A model generated the notes under the pieces. It saw nothing but the letters and a program-made list of their open reading frames with translations. It was not told the DNA's origin and made no database searches. Positions 1 through 9,537 of a DNA stretch of 64,000 nt are shown here, piece by piece. Where the stretch lies: contig JAJDWX010000049.1 in assembly GCA_022825385.1 (NCBI GenBank), positions 1-64,000 on the forward strand. Reading direction: 5' to 3'. Position numbers and translations under genes: made by a program. This DNA comes from Rhodothermales bacterium (GTDB taxonomy: Bacteria > Bacteroidota > Rhodothermia > Rhodothermales > VXPQ01). Position 1 is the first letter of the stretch, and each line of letters opens with the position of its first letter.

Positions 1-148
1 GCGTTTGGGGCGCCCCCTTCGTGTGGTTGCGTGGGGTGGGTTGGCTGTGTCTTCCATATTTTTGGGGGGCCTCCCACTTCGCTGCGTATTTCCTTGCCCG
101 CGCACCCCTCGCAAGCCTCTGAGCTTCGCGGACTTAATCAGAGTATCC
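1..148 (+). repeat. GGATAC-family structured repeat, copy A (right half, diverged, cut by window start)
   Basis: Diverged right half of the repeat seen in full at 8101-8354, 18118-18370 and 49273-49525. Shared blocks include GGCTGTGT, CGCACCCCTCGCA, CTCTGAGCTTCGCGGA and the terminal TTAATCAGAGTATCC. The terminus at 148 lies 3 bp before the ATG of the first gene. The left half would lie outside the window. Confidence 0.75.
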
Positions 149-151
149 CTT

Positions 152-1399
152 ATGCGCAGCGCAAGCACATGGATAGCCCGCCTCGGGGCGACGATCGTTC
201 TCGCTTCGGCGGGATGCGGCGGTTCGGGGGACGCCCCGTCCCGGACCGAACTGGCGCGCCGCGACGCCGACCCGAAAGCGGTGGAATTTCTGTTCGAGGC
301 GGAGCAGGCCTTCGAGACAAAGTACTACAGCGCGGCGCTCGTGCTGGCGGACAGCGCGGCCCGCTATGCGCCCGATCTCGCAGATATTTCTTTTATGCGC
401 GGGCGTATCTTTACGGCGCTTCGGCAGATGGACCTGGCTACGGAAGCCTACGAAAGGACGCTGGAACTGGACCCGGACTATCCGGGCGTGTGGTTCAACC
501 GGGGAAACGGGGCCTATATGTACGGCGAGTCGGCGCAGGCGCTTGCGCTCTACCGAAAAGAACGCAGCCTCGTTGCGGAAACGACGGACTATCTGACGCA
601 GCTTGGGCGGGCCTATGCGGATACGGGCAAGCCGGACAGCGCGCGCTGGGCGTACGAGCGGGCCATTGCGGCGGATTCCGCCAACCCCACGGCGTACATG
701 TGGCTTGGGCAACTCCATGAGGACGCAGGCGATTTCCAGGCGGCCCTTGCATACTCCGCCCAGGGCCTTGCACTGGACCCGGACAACCTGAACTACGCCT
801 ACGTGTACGGCGTACAGCATTTGCGCAGCGGCGACCTGGAGGCTGCCGCAAGCACCCTCGCGCGCGTAGCCGACGGGATTCCATGGCACTATCCGGCGCA
901 TTACAATCTTGGGCAGGCGCTGAATGGCCTTGGCGAGACGGAACGCGCCGCGCGATACCTTGCCCGCGCCGATACGCTGCTGGATATGCAGCGCGACGTC
1001 GAACAGTGGGTGGAACGCATCAAGACGAACAGCATGGAACCCCTGCTCTGGGTGCAGTACGGGGAATCGTTGCGCAGGTCGGGCCGCGTGGGGGAGGCCA
1101 TCGAGGCGCTTACGGTGGCGCTTTCCCTGCGCCCGGGGTGGCTGGAACTGCACAACAATATCGCCAACCTGCATCTTGCCGCCGGAGACACCGCCACGGC
1201 GCTGGGGCGATACGAAGCCCTGTTGCAACACGCGCCCACCCAGCCGGACGTCTGGTTGAACCTGGGCACCCTTCATGCGCTCTCCGGCCATTACGAAGCC
1301 GCCCGCGCCGCCTGGGAAACCGTGCTCGAACATGCCCCCGGCCACGAAGAAGCGGCCTCGTATCTGGCGCAACTTCCTCCTCCGTCCCCTGCGCCGTGA
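152..1399 (+). CDS. TPR-repeat lipoprotein (first of three in cassette)
   Basis: A 415-residue protein built almost entirely of tetratricopeptide repeats. The ATG at 152 was chosen because it gives a lipoprotein signal (hydrophobic stretch, then LASAGC with the lipidated Cys near residue 21). An upstream in-frame extension would be translated repeat DNA. TPR motifs recur about every 34 residues (for example AYERTLELDPDYPGVW and ALSLRPGWLELHNNIANLHL). TPR domains are protein-binding scaffolds, and this one should be anchored in the periplasm or outer membrane. It is clearly paralogous to the TPR protein at 4454, sharing ADSAA..P.LADI.F.RGRI and YPGVW.N.GN. Its stop overlaps the GTG start of the next gene by 4 bp, so the two are probably translationally coupled. 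Its partner is unknown. Confidence 0.85.
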   Translation: MRSASTWIARLGATIVLASAGCGGSGDAPSRTELARRDADPKAVEFLFEAEQAFETKYYSAALVLADSAARYAPDLADISFMRGRIFTALRQMDLATEAYERTLELDPDYPGVWFNRGNGAYMYGESAQALALYRKERSLVAETTDYLTQLGRAYADTGKPDSARWAYERAIAADSANPTAYMWLGQLHEDAGDFQAALAYSAQGLALDPDNLNYAYVYGVQHLRSGDLEAAASTLARVADGIPWHYPAHYNLGQALNGLGETERAARYLARADTLLDMQRDVEQWVERIKTNSMEPLLWVQYGESLRRSGRVGEAIEALTVALSLRPGWLELHNNIANLHLAAGDTATALGRYEALLQHAPTQPDVWLNLGTLHALSGHYEAARAAWETVLEHAPGHEEAASYLAQLPPPSPAP

Positions 1400-3123
1400 T
1401 CGCTCTTCGTCCCCTGATTCCGGCGCTTGCGGGCGCGCTCCTTGCCTTGGGCGGGTGCGGGGCGGACGGCGAGCGTCGCGCCGAAGAGGCGTCTGCTCCG
1501 GCAGCGCCGTCGGAGGGGCTGCGTTTTACGCATGTTACGGAGGAGGCCGGGCTGGGCGCGTTTCGGCATGTTACCGGCGCCTTTGGGGAAATGTGGTTTC
1601 CCGAAACGATGGGCGCGGGCGCAGGTTTTCTGGATTACGACGGGGACGGATGGCAGGATATTGCGCTGGTTGCCGGGGGCGCGTGGCCGGGCCGGGGGGA
1701 CGTCGCGCCGCCCGCCGTGCGCCTGTATCGGAACGAAGGCGGCTATTTCAGGGAAGTTACCCAGGAAACCGGTTTGGCCAACGCGCGCGCGTACGGCATG
1801 GGTCTCGCCATTGCCGACTACGACAACGACGGGGACCCGGATATTTTCCTGACGGCCCTCGGGCGGAACCTGCTGCTAAGAAACGACCGGTCGCCGGACC
1901 CCGGCGGACAGGTTTCGTTCAGCGACGCGACGCAAGCGGCGGGGCTTGCGGACGACGAAGCATGGAGTACGTCGGCCATCTTTTTCGACGCCGACCTGGA
2001 TGGACGGGTTGATTTGTACGTAGCGAATTATGTCGCCTGGTCCCCGGAGACCGATATGTGGTGCACCATGAACGGGCGCGACAAAACCTACTGTACGCCC
2101 AAGTTGTACGATGGTGTCCCCAGCCGCTTTTACCGAAACGAGGGCGGCGTTTTCGCGGACCGGACCGCCGAGGCCGGGTTTTTGCCTGCCCCCGGCAAGA
2201 CGCTGGGCGCCGCCGAATGGGATTTCAACGAGGATGGCTGGCCGGACCTGGTGGCGGCGAACGATACGCAACGGGATTTGCTGTATATGAACGACGGAAC
2301 CGGCGCATTCGTGGAAACGGGGGTGGCCAGCGGCGTCGCCTACGACGCGGACGGCCAGGCGCGCGCGGGGATGGGGGTGGACGTGGGCGTACTGGACCGT
2401 ACGGGCGCCCCCTCGGTCGTCGTCGGGCATTTCGCCAACGAACCGGCGGGGCTGTATCGCCAGATTGCGCCCGGGGTTTTCGTGGATCGGGCGGCCCAGT
2501 CGCAGGTGGGGTTGCCGTCGCTTCCCACGCTTACTTTCGGGCTATGCCTTTTTGACGCCGACCTGGACGGCGATCTGGATATTTTCCTGGCGAACGGACA
2601 TATTTCGCCGGACGTGGAAGGGACTGCGGAGGGCTTGTCGTATCGGCAGGCGCCCCAGATTTTCCTGAACGACGGGGACGGTCTTTTTTCCGAATACGCG
2701 TTCTCCATTGCTGCGCCGATGGTGGCCCGCGGGGTGGCGCTGGCCGATTACGACCGGGATGGGGACGAGGACGTGCTGGTTACGGAGAATGCCGGACCTG
2801 TGCACCTGTTGCGTAACGAGACGCAAGGGGGCGCTTCGTTGCGCGTACGCCTCGAAGGCGTTCGGGCCGCACGGGACGCTTTGGGCGCGCAGGTAACGGC
2901 GGTCGCGGGGGCGCGGCGGATGACGCGGCGCGTACGGACCGGGTCGAGCTATCTCGTTTCTTCGGAGAAGGCGCTGACGTTCGGACTGGGCGCCGCCGCG
3001 CAGGCGGACACGCTGATTGTCAAGTGGCCTGGCGGCGACGCGACGCGGCATGCGAACATACCCGCCGGGCGCGAGGTACATATTATCGAGGGGTCGGGCG
3101 TCGCGGAAGCCGTTACGCCTTGA
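1396..3123 (+). CDS. CRTAC1-like FG-GAP/VCBS repeat and ASPIC/UnbV domain lipoprotein
   Basis: A 575-residue exported lipoprotein. The GTG start at 1396 overlaps the previous stop (GTGA) and yields a signal with lipobox ALGGC, Cys at about residue 21. Six calcium-binding-type FG-GAP/VCBS motifs are visible: DYDGDGWQDIALV, DYDNDGDPDIF, DADLDGRVDLYVANY, DFNEDGWPDLVAAND, DADLDGDLDIFLANGH and DYDRDGDEDVLV. They suggest a beta-propeller. The C-terminus carries an ASPIC/UnbV-type domain (TGSSYLVSSEKALTFGLG and VKWPGG). In Bacteroidota, Acidobacteria and Planctomycetes such proteins often sit beside TPR proteins and TonB receptors, as here, but their molecular role is not established. Confidence 0.88.
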   Translation: MIALRPLIPALAGALLALGGCGADGERRAEEASAPAAPSEGLRFTHVTEEAGLGAFRHVTGAFGEMWFPETMGAGAGFLDYDGDGWQDIALVAGGAWPGRGDVAPPAVRLYRNEGGYFREVTQETGLANARAYGMGLAIADYDNDGDPDIFLTALGRNLLLRNDRSPDPGGQVSFSDATQAAGLADDEAWSTSAIFFDADLDGRVDLYVANYVAWSPETDMWCTMNGRDKTYCTPKLYDGVPSRFYRNEGGVFADRTAEAGFLPAPGKTLGAAEWDFNEDGWPDLVAANDTQRDLLYMNDGTGAFVETGVASGVAYDADGQARAGMGVDVGVLDRTGAPSVVVGHFANEPAGLYRQIAPGVFVDRAAQSQVGLPSLPTLTFGLCLFDADLDGDLDIFLANGHISPDVEGTAEGLSYRQAPQIFLNDGDGLFSEYAFSIAAPMVARGVALADYDRDGDEDVLVTENAGPVHLLRNETQGGASLRVRLEGVRAARDALGAQVTAVAGARRMTRRVRTGSSYLVSSEKALTFGLGAAAQADTLIVKWPGGDATRHANIPAGREVHIIEGSGVAEAVTP

Positions 3124-3243
3124 TCTCGACCGTCCCTGACGCCGGGCTGCTCCGGGCGTTTGCGGCAAGCGGAGGCGGGCAAGCGAATGCGGCATGCCTA
3201 TCCTTTTCTTATACGAAATATCGTCCGCAAGGTTACGCTTGCG

Positions 3244-3340
3244 GGATACGCTGATCAAAATCGCTTCGCCCGGCGCGTCGCCATCGTCCTGAAAGCCGTT
3301 ATGCCTCACTTGTTGAAACCAGCGGAAAAAGCCGCGGATT
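3244..3340 (+). repeat. Degraded left-half remnant of the GGATAC repeat family
   Basis: Begins GGATACGCTGATCAAAATCG and runs through CTTCGCCCGGCGCGTCG, GTTGAAACCAGC and CCGCGGATT. It aligns in order with the left 102 bp of the full copy at 8101. The internal and right halves are missing. It runs into the 5' end of the following TPR gene. Confidence 0.65.
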
Positions 3341-4449
3341 TGGCGCCCGGCGGGCTGCATCGGCGTATGCTTGCGCCGGCGTGCTTCGCGGCGCTGTGCG
3401 CATGGGCGGGGTGCGGCGCGCCGCCCGAGACGCCGGCGGAACGCTTGCAAGCCGCAGACGAGGAAGTCCTCCGCCTGCTTGTGGAAGCGCGGGCGGAAGA
3501 GGCGGCGGGGCGGTACCCGGAGGCGCTTGCGCTGACGGACCGCTTGCTGGGCCGCGCTCCCGACCTGCCGGAAGCCTACCTTCTCATGGGGAGTATTCGA
3601 ATGCGCACGTATCAGCTGGCGCCAGCGGACGAGGCGTTTGCCCGCGCGGTGGCCCTGGATCCGTACTTGCGCGACGGGTGGTTTTGGCGGGGGCATATCG
3701 CGTTCGAAGCCGGGCGCTACAGCGAGGCGATCCGGCGGTATCGGCTTCAGCGAGAAGCCATTGCGTCTTCTCCGGCGTCTGTGCGGGGGTTTTATCGGCG
3801 GACGGACGCCGCCGCGTTGTCCCGTGTCTGGGCGCAGACGGGGCGCGCGTACGAACTGCTGAACCTTCCCGACAGCGCGGCCTGGGCGTACGGGGAAGCG
3901 CTTGCGCATGATTCGGCCCATGCGCAGGTTCATGCCTGGCTGGCCGAATTGTACGACGAGGCGGGGCGGACGGAAGAGGCGCTGCCGCATGCGCGGGCGG
4001 CCTGGGCGCAGGATGGGGAACAGGCGGATTTTGCGTATCGGCTGGGCGCGTTATTGCTCAAAACCGGCGACGCGGCGCGCGCGTTGCCCTTGCTGGAGCG
4101 CGCCGCGCGCGAAAAACCCTGGGAATCCTCGTTTCGGTATAATTACGGGCGCGCGTTGATTGCGCTTGGCCGCCTCGAAGAAGGGCAGCGGCATGTGGAC
4201 GCTACGGAAGCGCTGGAGGAGCTGGATAACCAGATCGGCATGGCCCGCGCCGCGGCGGCGTATTATCCCGACGATCCGGCGCGGTGGCGCGCGCTGGCCC
4301 GCTGGTTTGCGCAAGCCGGACGCGAAACCGAACGGCGACAGGCGCTGGAGATAGCCCGGGCCGCTGCCGCCCGGCAACGCGCAGAGGGCAAGACGCTGGA
4401 GGACGTTCCGGTCGAATCGCCGCCCGCATCCGACGCCGCAACCCGATAG
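3301..4449 (+). CDS. TPR-repeat lipoprotein (second)
   Basis: About 382 residues, mostly TPR-like helical repeats (for example DEAFARAVALDPYLRDGW and AALSRVWAQTGRAYEL). A lipoprotein signal ends at CAWAGC. Two starts are plausible. ATG 3301 gives a basic n-region (HRR) before the hydrophobic segment. ATG 3367 gives a shorter signal with little positive charge. The 3301 start lies inside degraded repeat DNA, so 3367 cannot be excluded. This protein is more diverged than the other two TPR proteins of the cassette. It is separated from the ASPIC gene by 177 bp that include the repeat remnant, and ends 4 bp before the next gene. Confidence 0.8.
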   Translation: MPHLLKPAEKAADLAPGGLHRRMLAPACFAALCAWAGCGAPPETPAERLQAADEEVLRLLVEARAEEAAGRYPEALALTDRLLGRAPDLPEAYLLMGSIRMRTYQLAPADEAFARAVALDPYLRDGWFWRGHIAFEAGRYSEAIRRYRLQREAIASSPASVRGFYRRTDAAALSRVWAQTGRAYELLNLPDSAAWAYGEALAHDSAHAQVHAWLAELYDEAGRTEEALPHARAAWAQDGEQADFAYRLGALLLKTGDAARALPLLERAAREKPWESSFRYNYGRALIALGRLEEGQRHVDATEALEELDNQIGMARAAAAYYPDDPARWRALARWFAQAGRETERRQALEIARAAAARQRAEGKTLEDVPVESPPASDAATR

Positions 4450-4453
4450 CGCC

Positions 4454-5818
4454 ATGCGAAAAAACGCGTTCCTGTGTGCGATTCGCGGCGGCGGGCGGCG
4501 CCTTGCCTGCGCCTCGTCGTCTCGCAAGCCCTCGCCGCCGATCCGGGTCAAGACGGGTTTGCGGGGCGCGGCGCTATGCCTGCCCCTGCTTGTCCTGGTG
4601 TGCTTGCCGTGGGTCGGGGGGTGCGCAAACGAACCGCGCCATCAGGAATCTATGGAAGATCGGGACGCGCCCGGCCTGCGGGATGCGCAACCCATGTCCC
4701 CTGCGGCTAGCCGTTTTCTTCGGCTGGGCAGCGAAGCCCTGAGCCGGAGCGACTTCGCGCAAGCCTTCGCTTTCGCGGACAGCGCGGCGGCGGCGGCCCC
4801 GGAACTGGCGGACATTCCGTTTTTGCGCGGCCGCATTTACGCCGGACTGCACCGGCTGGACAAGGCGGATTCCGCGTACCGGGCCGTCCTGGCGATTCGT
4901 CCGTCGTATCCGGGGGTCTGGAACAACCTGGGCAATACGGCCTGGCTTCGGCAGGAGTACGGAAAATCGGTAGCGCGCTACCGCCGCGAACTGGCGCTGG
5001 CCCCCGATCCCCGTCCCTGGCTGGGCATGGCCCGCGCCTACATCGAACTGGGCGAGACGGACAGCGCCCGCCATGCTTTCGACGAGGCGCTGGCGCTCGA
5101 CAGCACGTTTGCGCAGGCCCATTTCGGGGTGGCGTTGCTCATGGACGATTTGGGGGATTTCGAGGGCGCGCTCCATAGTGCCCGCCGCGCGCTGGCGCAT
5201 GCCCCCGATAATCTCGAATATCGATACCATACTGCTTCGTACCTTGTCAAACTGGGGCGATGGGAAGCGGCGCTGGCTCCGCTGGAAGCCGTTGCGCGGG
5301 CGTGGCCGTGGCATCAGGGCGCGCATTACAACCTGGGGCAGGCGCTGATGCGCCTGGGCCGGGCGGACGAGGCGGAAGCGATGCAGCGGTACGCCGAGGA
5401 ACTCCGTACGCTCCAGGCGCAAATTACGAACCAGACCACCGCGTCCCGGACCTATGCGGAAGACCCTTACGCGCATGCGGGCCTGGGCGCGTTATTGCGG
5501 CAGGCCCGCCGATACGACGAAGCCATGAAAGCCTACGGCGTAGCCCTTTATCTGGACCCCGGGAATGCCGATTTTCGGAACAATGTGGCCGTGCTGCATT
5601 TGTTGCAGGGCGACACCCTGTCCGCGATTCGGTCGTTCGAGCGCATGGCGCAGGCGGACGCCGCCAATGTCCACGCGCTCATCAACCTGGGCAGTTTGTA
5701 CGCCCTGTCGGGGGATTCGGACCCTGCGCGGCGGGCCTGGGAAGCCGCCTTGCGCATCGAGCCGGACAATGCCATGGCGCGCCGTTCGCTGGCTCGCCTT
5801 GCCGCTTCCGGGCCATGA
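4454..5818 (+). CDS. TPR-repeat lipoprotein (third, paralogue of the first)
   Basis: A 454-residue TPR protein. It has a long basic N-terminus followed by a hydrophobic segment and lipobox PWVGGC, Cys near residue 57. The unusually long n-region means the true start could lie downstream. TPR units such as AVLAIRPSYPGVWNNLGN, ALALDSTFAQAHFGVALL and ALRIEPDNAMARRSLARL fill the mature part. It is more similar to the TPR protein at 152 than to its immediate neighbour, which suggests duplication within the cassette. Its TGA overlaps the ATG of the TonB-dependent receptor gene (ATGA), so the receptor is probably translated by coupling. A scaffold or partner role near the receptor is inference. Confidence 0.85.
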   Translation: MRKNAFLCAIRGGGRRLACASSSRKPSPPIRVKTGLRGAALCLPLLVLVCLPWVGGCANEPRHQESMEDRDAPGLRDAQPMSPAASRFLRLGSEALSRSDFAQAFAFADSAAAAAPELADIPFLRGRIYAGLHRLDKADSAYRAVLAIRPSYPGVWNNLGNTAWLRQEYGKSVARYRRELALAPDPRPWLGMARAYIELGETDSARHAFDEALALDSTFAQAHFGVALLMDDLGDFEGALHSARRALAHAPDNLEYRYHTASYLVKLGRWEAALAPLEAVARAWPWHQGAHYNLGQALMRLGRADEAEAMQRYAEELRTLQAQITNQTTASRTYAEDPYAHAGLGALLRQARRYDEAMKAYGVALYLDPGNADFRNNVAVLHLLQGDTLSAIRSFERMAQADAANVHALINLGSLYALSGDSDPARRAWEAALRIEPDNAMARRSLARLAASGP

Positions 5819-8100
5819 GGTTGCGGGGCGTACATAGCGCGCATGTCCGCCTCTGGGCGCTGGCGGTCCTCGCGGGGATCGCCGGATTGGCGGCGGGCCT
5901 GGCGCCCGACGCGCGGGCGCAATCCGCCTCTGTTCGGGGTTTCGTTACCACAGAGCCGGGCGGAGAATCGCTTCAGGGCGTCAATGTGTCCCTCGATAAC
6001 CTGACCGGCGCGCTGAAGGGCTCGGCGTCCAACGAAGACGGATTTTTTCTTATCGGACGCATTTCGCCCGGTCGCTACGCGTTGCAGGCTTCCTTCGTGG
6101 GGTTCGTTACGTATGTGGATACGCTGGACATAGCCGCCGACGACCGCCTGCTGGTCAATATCGTCCTTCGGGAAGACGCCCTCGCCATGGAGGGCATTTC
6201 CGTCGAGGCGGAGCGCGAGGACGGCGCGGCCCGCGTGACGGCCGGCCAGCAAACCATCCGCCCGGAAGATATCGACCTGATTCCGTCGCCCGACGTGTCG
6301 GGGGACCTGGTGTCCTACCTTTCCACGATACCCAGCGTCGTGCTGATGGGGGATCGGGGCGGGCAGGTGTTCATTCGGGGCGGCGAACCCACGCAAAACC
6401 TGACGCTGCTGGACGGCATCGAGATTTACCAGCCCTTCCACGTGCTGGGTTTTTATTCGGCGTTCTCTTCCGAAATCATCAGTCGGGCCGATGTGTACGC
6501 CGGGGGATTCGGGGCGGAATTTTCGGGCAGAATCTCCTCGGTCATCGACGTGCATTCCCGCAACGGCAACAAGCGCGAATTCCATGCTTCCGCGGCCCTG
6601 TCGCCGTTTACCAGCGCAGGGCATCTCGAAGGGCCGCTTTTGCCGGGCCGCATCTCTTTTCTGGGGTCCGCCCGGTATTCAATGCTGGACGCGTTGGCTT
6701 CCCGGTACGTGTCCGCGCCCCTTCCCTACGTATTCGACGACGCGTTCGGCAAGATTCATGCGCGCCTCGGACCGAATCGCCAGCTCTCCGTAACGGGACT
6801 CAGGACGTTTGACCGGGGTACGCTTACGCCCACCGACGACCCCTTGCGGCGGAGCGACGAGGTCAGCTGGCGCAACACGGCGCTCGGCGTCCGCTATCTT
6901 TCCGCGCCCCGCATCCTTCCGATCCTGAGCGAAGTGCTCGTGTCCGTTTCTCGCCTGGAAAGTTCCTTTGGGCCGCGCGGGGAGCCGACCCGGATTTCCG
7001 ATCTTGAATTGTTCAACCTGGCCGTCAATATGACGAATTTCGCCCAGCGTTCGGAGGTCAAGTGGGGGTTTTTCCTGCGTACGCCCCTTACGGAAACCGT
7101 GCTGGGCGGGTTGTTTCAGAACCTTACGATCGGGCGGGGCGCGCCCACGAACGTCGGCGCGTACATTCAGCCGGAAATATACGCGGGCGGCGGGCTCTAC
7201 GTACGGCCCGGCCTCACCGTGCAAACGATGGGCAACACGGGCGATTATTTCGAGCCCCGGCTACGCTTGCGCCTGCAGCGCGGCATTCACGAATGGAGCG
7301 CGGCGGCGGGCGTTTACAGGCAGGTTACGGTGGGCCTGAGCGACCGCCGCGACGCCACCAACATTTTTACCGCGTGGGTTCAAACGCCTTCGAGCGAGGC
7401 CATGCGCTCCCTGCACGCGCTGCTTGGCTACCGGGTCGAACCTGCCGCCTGGCTGGAATGCTCCATCGAGGGGTTTTACAAGAACATCGACCACATTTTC
7501 ATTGGGGAATGGACGGCGTTTCCGGGCTTTACCACGCGCTTGCAAGAGGCCCACGGCGCCGCGTACGGGTTCGATTTGCGGCTGGAAGTGCGCCGCCCCC
7601 GTTTTTACGGGTTTGTGAATTACGGACTGTCTTCTACCCGCTACGAAATCGATCCGGCGAGTCCGGCGGTGAACAATCCCGGACGGTTTCGTCCGCCCCA
7701 CGACCGGCGCCATCAGTTCAACGTGCTGGGCAAGGCGGCGCTATACGGTTTCGACATCAGCGCCCGGTGGCAATTCGGCTCCGGATTGCCGTATACGCCC
7801 GTCTCGGGCTTCGACGGGTTCGTGTTGATGGACGGCCCCGTCGACGTCCGCAACGTCCGCGGATTTCCCCGCGTCATCTACGAAAGCATTCCGTACCAGG
7901 GTACGCTTCCGACGTATCACCGGCTGGACGTCACCGTGGAACGGGCCTTCGATCTGCCCGCCGGGGTGGAAATGACCCTGCAGGCCGGCGTGATGAACGC
8001 CTATGACCGGGCGAACCTCTTTACGCTGGATTTGCTTACGGCCCGCCGCACCGATCAATTGCCCCTCGTTCCCATCGCGGGCCTGAAGGTCCAGTTTTAG
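5815..8100 (+). CDS. TonB-dependent outer-membrane receptor with carboxypeptidase-like N-terminal domain
   Basis: A 761-residue outer-membrane receptor. The signal peptide ends near DARAQ, residue 36. A carboxypeptidase-regulatory-like domain follows (residues about 38-120, with GVNVSLDNLTGALKGS and SFVGFVTYVDTL). The plug domain is at about 145-260 (GGQVFIRGGEPTQNLTLLDG and VYAGGFGAEFSGRISSVIDV). The rest is a beta-barrel ending in LKVQF with a terminal aromatic residue. Start at ATG 5815 overlaps the previous stop. Such receptors import ligands with energy from TonB-ExbBD. No SusD-like gene is present, so this is not a canonical SusCD pair. A DUF4249 lipoprotein follows across the repeat, a pairing common in Bacteroidota. 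The ligand cannot be inferred. Confidence 0.92.
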   Translation: MRLRGVHSAHVRLWALAVLAGIAGLAAGLAPDARAQSASVRGFVTTEPGGESLQGVNVSLDNLTGALKGSASNEDGFFLIGRISPGRYALQASFVGFVTYVDTLDIAADDRLLVNIVLREDALAMEGISVEAEREDGAARVTAGQQTIRPEDIDLIPSPDVSGDLVSYLSTIPSVVLMGDRGGQVFIRGGEPTQNLTLLDGIEIYQPFHVLGFYSAFSSEIISRADVYAGGFGAEFSGRISSVIDVHSRNGNKREFHASAALSPFTSAGHLEGPLLPGRISFLGSARYSMLDALASRYVSAPLPYVFDDAFGKIHARLGPNRQLSVTGLRTFDRGTLTPTDDPLRRSDEVSWRNTALGVRYLSAPRILPILSEVLVSVSRLESSFGPRGEPTRISDLELFNLAVNMTNFAQRSEVKWGFFLRTPLTETVLGGLFQNLTIGRGAPTNVGAYIQPEIYAGGGLYVRPGLTVQTMGNTGDYFEPRLRLRLQRGIHEWSAAAGVYRQVTVGLSDRRDATNIFTAWVQTPSSEAMRSLHALLGYRVEPAAWLECSIEGFYKNIDHIFIGEWTAFPGFTTRLQEAHGAAYGFDLRLEVRRPRFYGFVNYGLSSTRYEIDPASPAVNNPGRFRPPHDRRHQFNVLGKAALYGFDISARWQFGSGLPYTPVSGFDGFVLMDGPVDVRNVRGFPRVIYESIPYQGTLPTYHRLDVTVERAFDLPAGVEMTLQAGVMNAYDRANLFTLDLLTARRTDQLPLVPIAGLKVQF

Positions 8101-8354
8101 GGATACTCTGATCAAAGCCACTTCGCTCAGCGCGTCACGTTTGCCTGTACAAGTCGTCATGCTTGTATCGTTGAAATCAGCAAAAAATACCGTAGATTCG
8201 TGTCGCGGGGTACGTGACGCGCCCTTCGGGAGGCTGCGAGGGGCACGCTGGCTGTGTCATTCCTCATTATGTGGGGCCTACCACATCGCTTCGTCATTCC
8301 TTGCCAGCGCACCCCTCGCAGCCTCTGAGCTTCGCGGATTTAATCAGAGTATCC
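8101..8354 (+). repeat. GGATAC-family structured repeat, full copy B
   Basis: A 254-bp element with imperfect terminal inverted repeats: GGATACTCTGATCAAAG at the left and, read on the other strand, GGATACTCTGATTAAATCC at the right. Internal inverted repeats nest inside. GCGCGTCAC (8131-8139) pairs with GTGACGCGC (8214-8222), TACAAG pairs with CTTGTA within that arm, and 8230-8252 pairs with 8303-8325 over 23 bp with one or two mismatches. It begins directly after the receptor stop codon and ends 7 bp before the next ATG. There is no ORF of its own. Confidence 0.9.
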
Positions 8355-8361
8355 CTTAGCT

Positions 8362-9471
8362 ATGCCCGTTGCAGATACGATTGCGAAGCGCCTGCGCAAG
8401 AAATGGCTTACCCGGCTTCTTCCGGCGGTTCTGCTGCCGGTTTTGCTCCTTTCGACCGCTGGTTGCGAGGAAAGCGTGGACGCCATTACCGGGACAGACA
8501 TTCCCTTTACGATCTGGGGTTTTCTGGATTCCGCCGCCGACACGCAGTACGTTCGCGTCTTCGAGGTGGCGGACGAACTGATCCCCGACCGGGAGGCCGG
8601 GATCGACGCTCGCGTGTTTTCCACGCATCTTGCGACGGGCAAGCGCCTGGAATGGACCTACGAGCGCGTGCATTTCGACAGTCTGATCTCCGGGCATTTT
8701 TTCATGGCGCCTTTCCGCCCGGAATACGAGGCGCGGTATTTGCTGGAAGTGGTTCGTTCGGACGGCGAAACGGCGCGCGTCGAGTTGACCGTGCCGCCCG
8801 CAGCGCAGTTTACGCTGGACAGCGGCGAGTCCAGCGTACAGATTCCTGTCTTTATCGACGGGGACGTGCCGAACCTTATCGGGCTGCGCGTAACGTACCA
8901 CGCCATCAATGTGCCTCCCCCGCAAGCCTGGCCGCAGGGGTCCCCGGTGGCCCCCGCCGTGCAGTTGCCGGTGATCGTTTCGTACGACGACCGGGTCGAA
9001 CGCATCCCCGGAGGCTGGCGTTTCACGATAGATATAGCGGGAGATTTCGAGATTGTCCGGGCGGCCTACCAGATCAATTGCCTGATCACCGATCCGGAAG
9101 AAAGCGCGCCGGACATATGGCTTCGCAAGGTGGAATTCTCGGGCCTGCTGGCGGATTCGTCCTGGTCGCCCCCTGGCCGGGTGTTCGACGCGAACCTGCT
9201 TGCGGTGCCGGGTACGTTCTCCAACGTGCAGAACGGCTACGGCTTTTTCGGGGCCGGGGAGGGCATAGGCCTGGAATGGACCCCTTCGACGGAAACGAGT
9301 CTTCAGGCCGGTTATAATTTCCTGCCTCGGTGCACGGGCCTGACGCCTCGCAACGTGCCGGAGTGCCATAACCCCCCGGAACCGTGCGTAAGCGAAATTT
9401 TTCAGGGGATCGAAGGCTTTGCCCAGGGAAAGAGCGGAAACGTATTGCATCCGAGCGATAAACGTCGTTAA
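8362..9471 (+). CDS. DUF4249-family lipoprotein
   Basis: A 369-residue lipoprotein with a basic N-terminus, hydrophobic stretch and lipobox STAGC (Cys 35). The layout matches the DUF4249 family of Bacteroidota. An Ig/Fn3-like first half follows the lipobox (PFTIWGFLDSAADTQYVRVFEVADELI region), then YLLEVVRSDGETARVELTVP. DUF4249 proteins are cell-surface or periplasmic lipoproteins of unknown function that often lie next to TonB-dependent receptors, as here. The ATG lies only 7 bp beyond the right end of repeat copy B, so its 5' untranslated region, and perhaps its promoter, must lie in the repeat or upstream of it. No convincing Shine-Dalgarno sequence is present. Confidence 0.75.
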   Translation: MPVADTIAKRLRKKWLTRLLPAVLLPVLLLSTAGCEESVDAITGTDIPFTIWGFLDSAADTQYVRVFEVADELIPDREAGIDARVFSTHLATGKRLEWTYERVHFDSLISGHFFMAPFRPEYEARYLLEVVRSDGETARVELTVPPAAQFTLDSGESSVQIPVFIDGDVPNLIGLRVTYHAINVPPPQAWPQGSPVAPAVQLPVIVSYDDRVERIPGGWRFTIDIAGDFEIVRAAYQINCLITDPEESAPDIWLRKVEFSGLLADSSWSPPGRVFDANLLAVPGTFSNVQNGYGFFGAGEGIGLEWTPSTETSLQAGYNFLPRCTGLTPRNVPECHNPPEPCVSEIFQGIEGFAQGKSGNVLHPSDKRR

Positions 9472-9537
9472 ATACAGTGTGCGCGGCGGTCGCCGCTGTC
9501 GCGTTCCCGTTTTCCCGTCGATTTATTTTCGAATTTT

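Noticed and set aside
8101-8354. tRNA or known riboswitch in the structured repeat
   Set aside because: No acceptor/T-arm layout or known aptamer core is visible, and several copies occur in unrelated contexts.
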